The notes under the pieces are model-generated. The model was not told the origin of the DNA. It worked only from the letters and a program-made list of their open reading frames with translations, and ran no database searches. Shown here piece after piece: positions 25,457 to 34,560 of a stretch of 64,000 nucleotides of DNA (positions within the stretch are counted from its first letter, which is position 1; each line of letters begins with the position of its first letter). Position numbers and translations under genes: made by a program. The DNA is from Aliivibrio_A kagoshimensis. GTDB taxonomy: Bacteria; Pseudomonadota; Gammaproteobacteria; Enterobacterales; Vibrionaceae. The stretch lies in contig NZ_JAKJSQ010000009.1 of NCBI RefSeq assembly GCF_050337105.1, forward strand, positions 19,791 through 83,790, in the 5' to 3' direction.

Positions 25457-26965
25457 ATGAAGCAACCAATTTTACAGTTAAAAGATATTGATAAGTCCTT
25501 TCCTGGAGTGAAGGCACTGGACCATGCCAGTTTAAATGTCTATCCCGGACAAGTTATGGCACTGGTTGGTGAAAATGGTGCGGGAAAATCAACCTTAATG
25601 AAAGTACTGACAGGAATCTATCAGCGTGACGCAGGTGATATTAACTATCAAGGGAGTGCTGCTACGTTCAATGGCCCTAAGCACTCCCAAGAGGCAGGCA
25701 TTAGCATCATCCATCAAGAGCTTAATCTAATTCCAGAGCTGAGTATTGCTGAAAATATCTACTTGGGCCGTGAAACCACCAGCCGTTTTGGTGCGATCGC
25801 ATGGTCAACCATGTTTGATAATGCTGACGCTCTGCTTCATCGTCTAAATGTAAAGCACTCTTCTCGTCAGTTACTTGGAGAGTTAAGCATTGGCGAGCAA
25901 CAGATGGTCGAAATTGCAAAAGCCCTCTCTTTTGAATCAAAAGTGATTGTCATGGATGAGCCTACCGATGCGCTCACAGATACTGAGACTCAATCGCTGT
26001 TTGCCGTTATTAACGAATTAAGAGCCCAAGGCTGTGGCGTAGTGTACATCTCCCATCGTTTGAAAGAGATTTTTGAAATTTGTGATGACGTTACCGTGCT
26101 GCGCGACGGACAGTTTATTGCTGAAAGCCCCGTCTCCGAACTGGTGGAAGACTCCCTGATTGAGATGATGGTAGGTCGAAAACTGGATGAGCAGTATCCC
26201 CGCGTTAATGTGGACCATGGAGAGACTTGCCTGGAAGTTAATAATTTAACGGGCTCTGGAATACAGAATGTGAGTTTTAGTCTCACCAAAGGCGAAATAC
26301 TAGGGGTGTCAGGATTAATGGGAGCCGGTCGAACTGAACTAATGAAGATCATTTATGGTGCACTTCACCGTGACTCGGGTGACATTAAAATCAACGGTAA
26401 AACCATCAATCCACTCTCCCCTCAAGATGGTCTGGCAAATGGCATTGCCTATATCTCTGAAGATCGCAAAGGCGATGGGCTTATTTTAGGCTTATCCGTC
26501 AAAGAGAACATGTCGCTGTGTGCGCTACAGATGTTCAGTCATCCGAGTGGCACTATTGACAGCACGGCAGAAACCCTTGCTGTTGATGACTTTATTAACC
26601 TGTTTAACATAAAAACACCAAGCCGCGAGCAACTGATTGGCAATTTATCCGGTGGCAACCAGCAGAAAGTGGCAATTGCAAAAGGGCTAATGACTCGACC
26701 AAAGGTATTGATCCTTGATGAACCAACCCGTGGTGTTGACGTAGGTGCTAAAAAAGAGATTTACCAACTGATTAACCAATTCAAACAAGAGGGGATGAGC
26801 ATCATTCTTGTCTCTTCTGAGATGCCCGAGGTTCTTGGTATGAGCGATCGAATTATTGTCATGCATGAGGGTCACATCAGTGGCGAATTTAACATTAAAG
26901 ATGCCAACCAAGAGAAACTAATGGCTTGCGCAGTCGGTAAACAAGTCAATGAGGAAGCAGCATGA
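25457..26965 (+). CDS. rbsA: ribose ABC transporter ATP-binding protein
   Basis: Double ATPase of 502 residues (E. coli 501). First half: Walker A GENGAGKST, signature LSIGEQQMVEIAKAL, Walker B VIVMDEPT. Second half: degenerate P-loop GLMGAGRTE and signature LSGGNQQKVAIAKGL with LILDEPTRGVDVG, the typical asymmetry of sugar importers of this class. The frame begins at a TTG (25445), but ATG 25457 with GAGG is preferred. Start of rbsC overlaps its end by 4 bases. Confidence 0.95.
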   Translation: MKQPILQLKDIDKSFPGVKALDHASLNVYPGQVMALVGENGAGKSTLMKVLTGIYQRDAGDINYQGSAATFNGPKHSQEAGISIIHQELNLIPELSIAENIYLGRETTSRFGAIAWSTMFDNADALLHRLNVKHSSRQLLGELSIGEQQMVEIAKALSFESKVIVMDEPTDALTDTETQSLFAVINELRAQGCGVVYISHRLKEIFEICDDVTVLRDGQFIAESPVSELVEDSLIEMMVGRKLDEQYPRVNVDHGETCLEVNNLTGSGIQNVSFSLTKGEILGVSGLMGAGRTELMKIIYGALHRDSGDIKINGKTINPLSPQDGLANGIAYISEDRKGDGLILGLSVKENMSLCALQMFSHPSGTIDSTAETLAVDDFINLFNIKTPSREQLIGNLSGGNQQKVAIAKGLMTRPKVLILDEPTRGVDVGAKKEIYQLINQFKQEGMSIILVSSEMPEVLGMSDRIIVMHEGHISGEFNIKDANQEKLMACAVGKQVNEEAA

Positions 26966-27921
26966 GTACCTTAACCAGTAAAAAATTATTCACTAAAGAG
27001 TGGCTGATTGATCAAAAGTCGTTGATTGCTTTGATTCTTTTGATCACCGTTGTCTCTTTTTTAAACGCTAACTTTTTTACCGTCGACAACATCTTAAACA
27101 TTTTACGTCAAACTTCAGTCAATGCGATCATTGCTGTTGGCATGACATTGGTCATATTAACTGCTGGTATCGATCTTAGTGTCGGTTCCATTCTAGCCCT
27201 ATGTGGCGCCTTTGCAGCCACTATGGTTGGTCTTGAAGTTCCAGTAATGGTCGCCGTTCCTACCTCGCTCATTGCCGGTGCGGTATTAGGTGGGTTAACA
27301 GGAATCATTATTGCCAAGGGGAAAGTCCAAGCCTTTATCGCCACCTTAGTCACCATGACTCTACTGCGTGGCGTCACCATGGTATACACCGATGGGCGCC
27401 CTATCTCTACCGGCTTTACCGATACCGCCGATGCCTTTGCTTGGTTCGGTACGGGTTACCTATTCGGCATCCCAGTTCCCGTTTGGATTATGGCAGTTGT
27501 CTTCATTGCCGCTTGGTACATGCTCAATCACACTCGCTTTGGTCGTTACGTCTATGCGCTTGGTGGAAATGAATCCGCAACCCGATTATCAGGCATTGAT
27601 GTCGATAAAGTTAAAATCGGTGTTTACGCCATCTGCGGATTTTTAGCTGCGCTTGCTGGCATCATCGTCGCATCAAGACTCTCCTCTGCACAACCGACTG
27701 CCGGTATGGGTTACGAGCTTGATGCCATTGCCGCTGTCGTGGTCGGTGGAACAAGCTTAGCTGGTGGCCGTGGTCGTATTATGGGTACCTTAATCGGTGC
27801 GCTGATCATCGGATTTTTAAATAACGCACTTAACCTATTAGATGTCTCCTCTTACTACCAAATGATTGCCAAAGCGGTGGTGATTTTACTAGCAGTATTA
27901 GTGGACAACAAAAACAAATAA
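26962..27921 (+). CDS. rbsC: ribose ABC transporter permease
   Basis: Inner-membrane permease of 319 residues (E. coli 321) with about eight to ten hydrophobic helices. VGMTLVILTAGIDLSVGSI and VVGGTSLAGGRGRI are the family landmarks. ATGA overlap with rbsA indicates coupled translation. Works with RbsA and RbsB. Confidence 0.95.
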   Translation: MSTLTSKKLFTKEWLIDQKSLIALILLITVVSFLNANFFTVDNILNILRQTSVNAIIAVGMTLVILTAGIDLSVGSILALCGAFAATMVGLEVPVMVAVPTSLIAGAVLGGLTGIIIAKGKVQAFIATLVTMTLLRGVTMVYTDGRPISTGFTDTADAFAWFGTGYLFGIPVPVWIMAVVFIAAWYMLNHTRFGRYVYALGGNESATRLSGIDVDKVKIGVYAICGFLAALAGIIVASRLSSAQPTAGMGYELDAIAAVVVGGTSLAGGRGRIMGTLIGALIIGFLNNALNLLDVSSYYQMIAKAVVILLAVLVDNKNK

Positions 27922-27986
27922 CCCTACACAAACCAACAATAATGCTCTTAATACATTGAGCAACGTAAACTTAAAGGACGATAGAG

Positions 27987-28865
27987 ATGAAAAAGATTAC
28001 TACACTACTTTCTGCTGCTGTTTTGTCTGCTTCTTTTGCAGGAGCGGCTGCCGCACAAGATACACTCGCAATGGTTGTATCAACCCTGAATAACCCTTTC
28101 TTCGTATCAATGAAAGAGGGTGCAGAGGCTAAAGCCAAAGAGCTGGGTTATGAGCTTATTGTATTGGACTCACAAAATGACCCAAGTAAAGAGCTTTCAA
28201 ATGTTGAAGACCTTACTATCCGTGGTGTAAAAGCTATCTTAATCAACCCAACTGACTCAGATGCGGTTTCTAATGCTATTCGTATTGCTAACCGTTCGAA
28301 CATCCCTGTTTTGACTCTAGACCGCGGCGCTAGCCGAGGCGATGTTGTCAGCCACATCGCCTCTGATAATGTTGCTGGTGGTGAAGCCGCTGGTAAATTC
28401 ATCATGGAGAAAGTTGGTGCAAAAGCATTGGTTATGCAGCTAGAAGGTATCCCTGGAACGTCTGCAGCGCGTGAGCGTGGTGAAGGTTTCATGAATGCCG
28501 TTAATGCCAGCTCAATGACACTGCTTTCAAGCCAGCCTGCTGATTTCGATCGCGCAAAAGGTCTTAATGTCATGGAAAACATGCTTGCAGCTAACCCTGA
28601 TGTACAAGCCGTTTTTGCTCAAAATGATGAAATGGCATTGGGTGCACTTCGCGCAGTACAAGCTTCAGGCAAAGAGATCCTCATTGTGGGCTTTGATGGC
28701 ACAGATGATGGACTTGCAGCGGTAGAGCGCGGCCTTCTGGGCGCAACAGTCGCTCAACAGCCTGAATTAATTGGTTCGTTGGGTGTTGCAACTGCGGTTA
28801 AAGTACTTAAAGGCGATAGCGTAGAGAAATACATCCCAGTTCCACTACAAGTTGTCACAAAGTAA
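27987..28865 (+). CDS. rbsB: ribose-binding periplasmic protein
   Basis: 292 residues; signal peptide 1-23 ending AAAAQ. The mature part begins DTLAMVVSTLNNPFFVSMKEG and contains the ribose contacts of the family, including LTLDRGAS, and QNDEMALGALRAVQ in the C-terminal lobe. Also a chemotaxis ligand in E. coli. AAAGGA precedes ATG. The largest gap of the operon follows, with a hairpin that may raise rbsB over the distal genes. Confidence 0.96.
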   Translation: MKKITTLLSAAVLSASFAGAAAAQDTLAMVVSTLNNPFFVSMKEGAEAKAKELGYELIVLDSQNDPSKELSNVEDLTIRGVKAILINPTDSDAVSNAIRIANRSNIPVLTLDRGASRGDVVSHIASDNVAGGEAAGKFIMEKVGAKALVMQLEGIPGTSAARERGEGFMNAVNASSMTLLSSQPADFDRAKGLNVMENMLAANPDVQAVFAQNDEMALGALRAVQASGKEILIVGFDGTDDGLAAVERGLLGATVAQQPELIGSLGVATAVKVLKGDSVEKYIPVPLQVVTK

Positions 28866-28899
28866 AAACTTATGCTCGCACATTTTTCTGTTTGAGCTT

Positions 28900-28935
28900 A
28901 GCATGTCCGTCTCCCTTTCGGGCATGCTCTTTTCA
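28900..28935 (+). terminator. hairpin between rbsB and rbsK (partial terminator or mRNA stabiliser)
   Basis: AGCATGTCCG and CGGGCATGCT form a 10-bp stem with one G-U pair, followed by CTTTTC. A weak T tract within an operon suggests partial termination or protection of upstream message. Confidence 0.6.
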
Positions 28936-28955
28936 TCTAACTCAATGGATATCCT

Positions 28956-29894
28956 ATGAATAAATTAGTCGTGCTTGGTAGTGTTAACGCCGACCATGTG
29001 TTGCAAGTTTCCTCATTTCCTCGCCCAGGAGAGACGCTTCATGGCCACAGTTACCAGATTATTCCTGGTGGTAAAGGCGCGAACCAAGCCGTCGCAGCAG
29101 CTCGTTTACACGCAGATGTCGCCTTCATCGCTTGTGTAGGGGATGACCATTTTGGTATCGATATTAAATCTAATTTCGCTGCTGAAGGGATCAACAACCA
29201 AGCAGTCATGGTTGTGCCTGAGACACCAACAGGTATTGCGATGATCCAAGTCGCCGACACCGGCGAAAATAGTATCTGTATTTCTGCTGAAGCGAATGGG
29301 CACTTAACTCCAGAGAAACTACTACCCCATCATGATTTAATCCGTAATGCCGATACCTTATTGATGCAACTCGAAAACCCACTAGAGACCATTGAAGCTG
29401 CGGCGTTGATTGCCCATCAAGCTGGGACTAATGTGGTTCTTAATCCGGCACCAGCTCAACCACTCTCTGATACGCTGCTTTCACTGGTTAATATTATTAC
29501 CCCGAACGAAACTGAAGCGGAGCTGTTAACAGGTATTGCTGTCACTGACATGGCTTCAGCGAATCTCGCCGCTACCTCACTGCATCAAAAAGGGATCGAT
29601 ACCGTGTTGATCACCTTAGGCAGTCAAGGTGTTTGGTTAAGTCAGTGTGGTCATGGCGAACAGATCAAAGGCTTTAAAGTTAAAGCCACCGACACTACGG
29701 CTGCGGGTGATACTTTTAATGGGGCGTTTATTACCGCCCTTCAATCAGGCAAAGACACTCACTCATCGATACTATTTGCCCACGCTGCCGCTGCTATTTC
29801 TGTCACAAGAATGGGCGCACAAACCTCAATTCCCAGCCTGCATGAAGTGGAACAATTTTTGAAAAACACCAATGAACAAGATACAATCAATTAA
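28956..29894 (+). CDS. rbsK: ribokinase
   Basis: PfkB-family kinase of 312 residues phosphorylating ribose to ribose 5-phosphate. GGKGANQAVAAARL (38-51) is the N-terminal signature; DTTAAGDTFNGAF has the catalytic base Asp252 and the anion hole. NPAPAQPL and TPNETEAELLTG are also conserved. Located between rbsB and rbsR as in E. coli. Confidence 0.96.
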   Translation: MNKLVVLGSVNADHVLQVSSFPRPGETLHGHSYQIIPGGKGANQAVAAARLHADVAFIACVGDDHFGIDIKSNFAAEGINNQAVMVVPETPTGIAMIQVADTGENSICISAEANGHLTPEKLLPHHDLIRNADTLLMQLENPLETIEAAALIAHQAGTNVVLNPAPAQPLSDTLLSLVNIITPNETEAELLTGIAVTDMASANLAATSLHQKGIDTVLITLGSQGVWLSQCGHGEQIKGFKVKATDTTAAGDTFNGAFITALQSGKDTHSSILFAHAAAAISVTRMGAQTSIPSLHEVEQFLKNTNEQDTIN

Positions 29895-29931
29895 CTAATA
29901 ATAACAGCAAGTTAAATAATAAAGGGCACGC

Positions 29932-30930
29932 ATGGCGACCATAAAAGATATTGCAAAACTGGCAAAAGCATCCACCTCTACGGTCAGCCATGTGCTCAAC
30001 AAAACTCGATTTGTCAGCCCCGAGATTACCGAGAGGGTTAATGCCGCTGCTCAGTCACTGAACTACGCTCCCTCTGCCCTAGCCCGTAGTTTAAAAGTCA
30101 ATCACACTCGTACTTTCGGCATGCTCGTTACGACCTCTACTAACCCTTTTTTTGGTGAAGTGGTAAAAGGTGTAGAAAGGCGTTGTTATGAGAAAGGCTA
30201 TACTCTGATTTTGTGTAATACCGAGGGTGACTCTGAGAGAATGAAGTCGAATCTCGATACCTTATTGCAAAAGAGAGTCGATGGATTACTGTTAATGTGC
30301 AGTGACTTTAAAGAGGAGTCCTTTGACCTGTTTGCTCGCCACCAGCAAGTCCCAACAGTGGTGATGGATTGGGGCCCTATCGGCTTTTCAAGTGATAAAA
30401 TTCAAGATAACTCACACCATGGCGGCTATCTGGCTACTAAACACCTAATTGAGCAAGGCCATACTGAAATAGGCTGCCTAACTGGCCCCCTAGATAAACT
30501 TCCCGCACAGCAGCGTCTGTCTGGTTTTGTGCAAGCGATGGAGGAGTCAGAACTAACCATTAATAAAGAGTGGATTTGTGAAGGTGATTTCGATTGTGAA
30601 GGTGGCGTCAGCGCCTTTAAAACCTTGCTGCAAAGTAGATTACCAACCGCGCTATTTATTAGCAATGACATGATGGCCATGGGTGTGATTAACCAAGCAC
30701 ATAAACAGGGCATTCATGTACCCGATGACCTCTCTATCGTCGGTTATGATGATGTCAAAATAGCCAAATTCATAACACCATCTCTCACCACTATTCATCA
30801 GCCTAAGCACCGTTTAGGCCAGATGGCAGTAGATACCCTCTTAGAAAGAATCCAGACCAAAGAGGAGTCAAATAGAGTCATTCAACTTGAACCGACCTTA
30901 GTCATAAGAGATAGCGTTAAACGTCTATAA
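29932..30930 (+). CDS. rbsR: ribose operon repressor, LacI family
   Basis: 332 residues. N-terminal helix-turn-helix MATIKDIAKLAKASTSTVSH and hinge LNYAPSALARSLK, then a periplasmic-binding-protein-like domain with TNPFFGEVVKG and FISNDMMAMG. It should bind the palindrome before rbsD and be released by ribose. Its 3' end overlaps the convergent aceK by 6 bases and no terminator separates them. Confidence 0.94.
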   Translation: MATIKDIAKLAKASTSTVSHVLNKTRFVSPEITERVNAAAQSLNYAPSALARSLKVNHTRTFGMLVTTSTNPFFGEVVKGVERRCYEKGYTLILCNTEGDSERMKSNLDTLLQKRVDGLLLMCSDFKEESFDLFARHQQVPTVVMDWGPIGFSSDKIQDNSHHGGYLATKHLIEQGHTEIGCLTGPLDKLPAQQRLSGFVQAMEESELTINKEWICEGDFDCEGGVSAFKTLLQSRLPTALFISNDMMAMGVINQAHKQGIHVPDDLSIVGYDDVKIAKFITPSLTTIHQPKHRLGQMAVDTLLERIQTKEESNRVIQLEPTLVIRDSVKRL

Positions 30931-32670
30931 ACGCCATTTCTGCTTATAGGGGAAGACGTCGGCAATCACTCCTGCGTTGATCTGTTGTTGTGCCTGTCTC
31001 CAGTACGCGACCGTGTAGATATCACGATGCTGCTGCTCAAAGTAGTACCTAGCTTGTCGGTGGCCGGCAAAAAAGACTGAAAACTGCTCTGGGAAGACGT
31101 CATTCTCTTCGACATCAAACCATGGCTGAGCTGACATCTCATCCAGCTCATCTTCTGCTTGAGGTATCGCTCTGAATTGACAATCAACTAGCGGACAGAT
31201 CTCATCATAATCATAAAAAATCACTCTGCCCCAACGCGTCACGCCAAAATTCTTCATCAACATATCACCGGGGAATATATTTGCTGCTGCCAACTGTTTG
31301 ATTGCATTTCCATACTCTTCCATGACCGGTTGTAATTGAGCGTCCTCTGCTTCTTTAATAAACAGGTTCAATGGCGTCATCTTTCGCTCTACATAGACGT
31401 GCTTTAGAATCAATGCATTGCCTGAAATTCGAATGCTGTCGCCTACCTGCTGTTTCATCTCCTTAAGAAGCTCACCAGAGAAGCGTGAAAGATCAAATGC
31501 CAGATATCGAAATTCATGCGTATCGGCAAGTCGGCCTACACGATCCGCATTTTTTACATAATCGTATTTCTCCATGACATCTTCACGAGACGCCTCTTTG
31601 GGCGGCGTCACTCGGTCTTTAATCACCTTATACACATACTCGGAAGAGTCGGTGGTAAATACCAACATTACCATGCCTTTAATTCCCGGTGCGGCAATGT
31701 ACTTCTCCTCTTTCGGCATTCGCCTTGTCGCATCTACCGTTGTGCGATAGAACTCAGTTTTCGCATGTTTAATAAAACCGATGGCGTTAAACAGTTCAAA
31801 GCGCTCTTTTTTTGGCAATAAATCGCAGAGATAATCGACATAACGAACGGGCTGATCGGTATCAACCATAAAATAGGAACGGGCAAAACCGAGCAACATA
31901 CTCAGCTGCTCCTCTCCCACGGCAATCGCATCGACATAAATTGCCCCTTTTTCATTGTTAAGCAGAGCAATTGCAAACGGCGCACTGACTCCTGTTTCGG
32001 CATCAATTAATCGACCAATAATGTAGGCCGCTTTATTACGAAAAAACAACGAACGCCCAAATTCAATATGACACTTTTCAATCTGTAACATGCCCGGGTC
32101 AATTTTATGCAACACTCGGTCAATAGAGGCGATATCACGCTCTAGATCTTCATAAGGCAAACGAAATACAAATGAGTTAAGCAGCTTAGAAAAAGCAGGG
32201 ATCAGTCCAGATTTGCTATCGATAAAGTTAAGGATCTCTTTGGTGTCACGTCTAGGTGGAATATAGTGCTTTTGCAAAATAAATAGGTGTACATCACGAA
32301 TCTTTTTGTGGCCCCGTATCGATCCAAACACCGAGTTAAAAAAAGTCTGCGCAATCAATGCATTTTCATGATCAACCACTAGATTGGCATAGGCATCCTT
32401 GGCCAAGTGCCAAAGTTGGATATCATCAATTTCATGATAAGCCACGCGATGTGCAGTTTGGCTGGCTATCTCGACTTTCTTTTCATACACCTTCAAACGG
32501 TCGCGCATAGCCTGATGTACATCGTGCCATGCTGCTTGTTCAAATCGAGATTGAGCACTTAAGGTAATGGATAAAAACTCAGATAACATCGAATCAAAGC
32601 CCGCTAAAATGGCACGGGCTAGTTTCGCGGCGATCATGGCTTTTAACTGGTCATTTTGTAGACTGCTCAT
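30925..32670 (-). CDS. aceK: isocitrate dehydrogenase kinase/phosphatase
   Basis: 581 residues (E. coli 578). One active site both phosphorylates and dephosphorylates Icd to steer isocitrate between the TCA cycle and the glyoxylate shunt. The ATP loop AAPGIKGMVMLVF is at about 315-327, followed by YVYKVIKDR; the metal-binding region IFYDYDEICPL lies near residue 490. It is not in an aceBA operon as in E. coli; icd lies 1.9 kb away. ATG 32670 is clear. The region between it and the LysR gene is short and would hold both promoters. Confidence 0.96.
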   Translation of the reverse strand: MSSLQNDQLKAMIAAKLARAILAGFDSMLSEFLSITLSAQSRFEQAAWHDVHQAMRDRLKVYEKKVEIASQTAHRVAYHEIDDIQLWHLAKDAYANLVVDHENALIAQTFFNSVFGSIRGHKKIRDVHLFILQKHYIPPRRDTKEILNFIDSKSGLIPAFSKLLNSFVFRLPYEDLERDIASIDRVLHKIDPGMLQIEKCHIEFGRSLFFRNKAAYIIGRLIDAETGVSAPFAIALLNNEKGAIYVDAIAVGEEQLSMLLGFARSYFMVDTDQPVRYVDYLCDLLPKKERFELFNAIGFIKHAKTEFYRTTVDATRRMPKEEKYIAAPGIKGMVMLVFTTDSSEYVYKVIKDRVTPPKEASREDVMEKYDYVKNADRVGRLADTHEFRYLAFDLSRFSGELLKEMKQQVGDSIRISGNALILKHVYVERKMTPLNLFIKEAEDAQLQPVMEEYGNAIKQLAAANIFPGDMLMKNFGVTRWGRVIFYDYDEICPLVDCQFRAIPQAEDELDEMSAQPWFDVEENDVFPEQFSVFFAGHRQARYYFEQQHRDIYTVAYWRQAQQQINAGVIADVFPYKQKWRL

Positions 32671-32797
32671 TGCTGCATATACTCCGGTAAGCGGTTGCGT
32701 TACTTATCTCACACTAAAACACTCTGAATATTTACTCAAGCTATCATCCATAGTTAAATAAAAACAATTGATGATTTTTTTGCTGGGTATTGATGAT

Positions 32798-33745
32798 ATG
32801 AATATTAGAAATGTTGACCTTAATTTATTAGTCTATTTGAATGTCCTTATCGAAGAGAAAAGCGTATCCAAAGCGGCGAATAAATTGGCCCTGACGCAAC
32901 CGGCAATGAGTAATGCCTTAAAGCGATTACGTGAGCTGTTTAATGACCCATTACTGGTACGTACGGGTGAAGGCATGACTCCAACCGACAAAGCGAACTC
33001 ACTCAAAGCGGATATTGTCTCACTGCTCACCATGGCGGAGCAGATCACCCAACCAGACAAAGATTTTGACTTTGAGACCAGTGAAGCAACGTTTCGCATT
33101 ATGGCTAATGATTACATGGAAGCAACCCTACTGATCCCGTTTATTCAAAGTATGCTATCCACTGCCCCTAATATTAATTTTGATATTCTGCCTCCTGGTG
33201 ATGTGAAATTACAGGACATGGAAAAGGGCAGCATTGACTTGGCCATTAACCGATTCACTTCAATGCCGAAATCATTCCACCAGAGCACCTTATGGCGTGA
33301 CAACTTCTGCTGCCTCACTCACAAGGAGCACCCCTACGTGACTCAAACAGACTTAGAGACCTATTTAGAGTCTGACCACGTATGGATCAACCGTGCGGGC
33401 TGGGGGGCTGAAACTGCTGTCTCCAATAAATCTGGATCCCACAAGCTTGGTTGGGTCGATGAGGCGCTATGGCAACTTGATCAAACTCGAAATATTCGCT
33501 TGTTTACTCGCCACTATATGATGAGTGGGTTACTGCAAGCACAGCCGCAGTTGATCGCAACCATTCCACGTCGTCAAGCAATGCTCTACAAAAACGAGCC
33601 GAACCTTACCACTGTTCGCGTACCGTTTCAGATTGTTCCGATTGAGATCAAAATGATTTGGAGCCCTCTTTTACACCACTCAAAAGCGCACCAGTGGCTG
33701 CGACGTGCACTCATTGAGTTCTCAAAAACGGTGGCAGACCGTTAG
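32798..33745 (+). CDS. LysR-family transcriptional regulator
   Basis: 315 residues from ATG 32798. Winged helix-turn-helix at residues 5-62: DLNLLVYLNVLIEEKSVSKA, LTQPAMSNALKRLRE and a PLLVRTGEGMTPT wing. The effector domain resembles the NodD/LeuO-like branch of LysR proteins. The frame extends to a TTG and ATG at 32768-32771, but residue 1 at 32798 aligns with the family start. Divergent from aceK, which is a natural candidate target; ligand unknown. Confidence 0.85.
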   Translation: MNIRNVDLNLLVYLNVLIEEKSVSKAANKLALTQPAMSNALKRLRELFNDPLLVRTGEGMTPTDKANSLKADIVSLLTMAEQITQPDKDFDFETSEATFRIMANDYMEATLLIPFIQSMLSTAPNINFDILPPGDVKLQDMEKGSIDLAINRFTSMPKSFHQSTLWRDNFCCLTHKEHPYVTQTDLETYLESDHVWINRAGWGAETAVSNKSGSHKLGWVDEALWQLDQTRNIRLFTRHYMMSGLLQAQPQLIATIPRRQAMLYKNEPNLTTVRVPFQIVPIEIKMIWSPLLHHSKAHQWLRRALIEFSKTVADR

Positions 33746-33912
33746 TCACTCAGTAGTTGACCTAGCATTATTGATTTAATCAATAGCAAAAATAGAAAAC
33801 AACTATTTCATTTATGTTCTGATTCACTCTAAATTAAAAACGTAGACAGAGCGAAGCGAAAAAGACACCGCTCTCTGATAACACTATTTAGACTCTGAAA
33901 AGGAATAAGACT

Positions 33913-34530
33913 ATGACTCCACAAATTAACGCAGACCAAGGTTTCAAACGTCGCCACACTATTTTTATTGATACGCCACTGTTGCATTTTTTTGAAGACG
34001 AGCTGTTACCGAAAACTCAAATTACTGCTGAGAGCTTTTATGAAGTGTTATCAACCATTATTGCTGAGTTTGGTGGTAAACATCGAAAAATGATGACTCA
34101 AAAACAGCAATCTATCTCCGGCACAGCTAGCACCAACCAGAAACTTGAGTTATACCGCCGCGTATTTACTAAAGAGCTGTTAACGGGGGACGATGCCCAT
34201 TTTGAAGCGGACGAGTGGATCAATACCATCAATACCACTACCGAGGCGGTGCTGGATGAATACTGTTGTGAAATTCCAGATACACTGTTAGACACCTTGA
34301 TGATTGCGACCATCTCGACCATGTCAAACCATTCAGCAAAGGCGAATCATGCTATTCATCGTATTTATCACCTAACGCCAGAAATGCACAGTGCCGTTGA
34401 GTCTTCATTTTATCAATCACTGTTCCGTCGTATTGAGATGTTATTAAACATCCCAACAGGTACTGTAAAGATTGCTCTGACTGAACATGATACCGAGATA
34501 GTGGCCGCCCCACAGCTTAACTATGCTTAA
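33913..34530 (+). CDS. unrecognised protein of 205 residues
   Basis: No signal peptide, no membrane segment, mostly helical by composition. It opens MTPQINADQGFKRRHTIFIDT and contains TTEAVLDEYCCEIPDTLLDTL-type acidic helices (about 110-130) and NHAIHRIYHLTPEMHSAV (about 145-162). I cannot place it in a family. AAAAGGAATAAG precedes ATG, a good ribosome-binding site. Convergent with icd and following the LysR gene by 167 bases, so it might be regulated by it. Confidence 0.75.
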   Translation: MTPQINADQGFKRRHTIFIDTPLLHFFEDELLPKTQITAESFYEVLSTIIAEFGGKHRKMMTQKQQSISGTASTNQKLELYRRVFTKELLTGDDAHFEADEWINTINTTTEAVLDEYCCEIPDTLLDTLMIATISTMSNHSAKANHAIHRIYHLTPEMHSAVESSFYQSLFRRIEMLLNIPTGTVKIALTEHDTEIVAAPQLNYA

Positions 34531-34560
34531 GGTTCAGTTACGGAGTTCCATTACCGAGTC

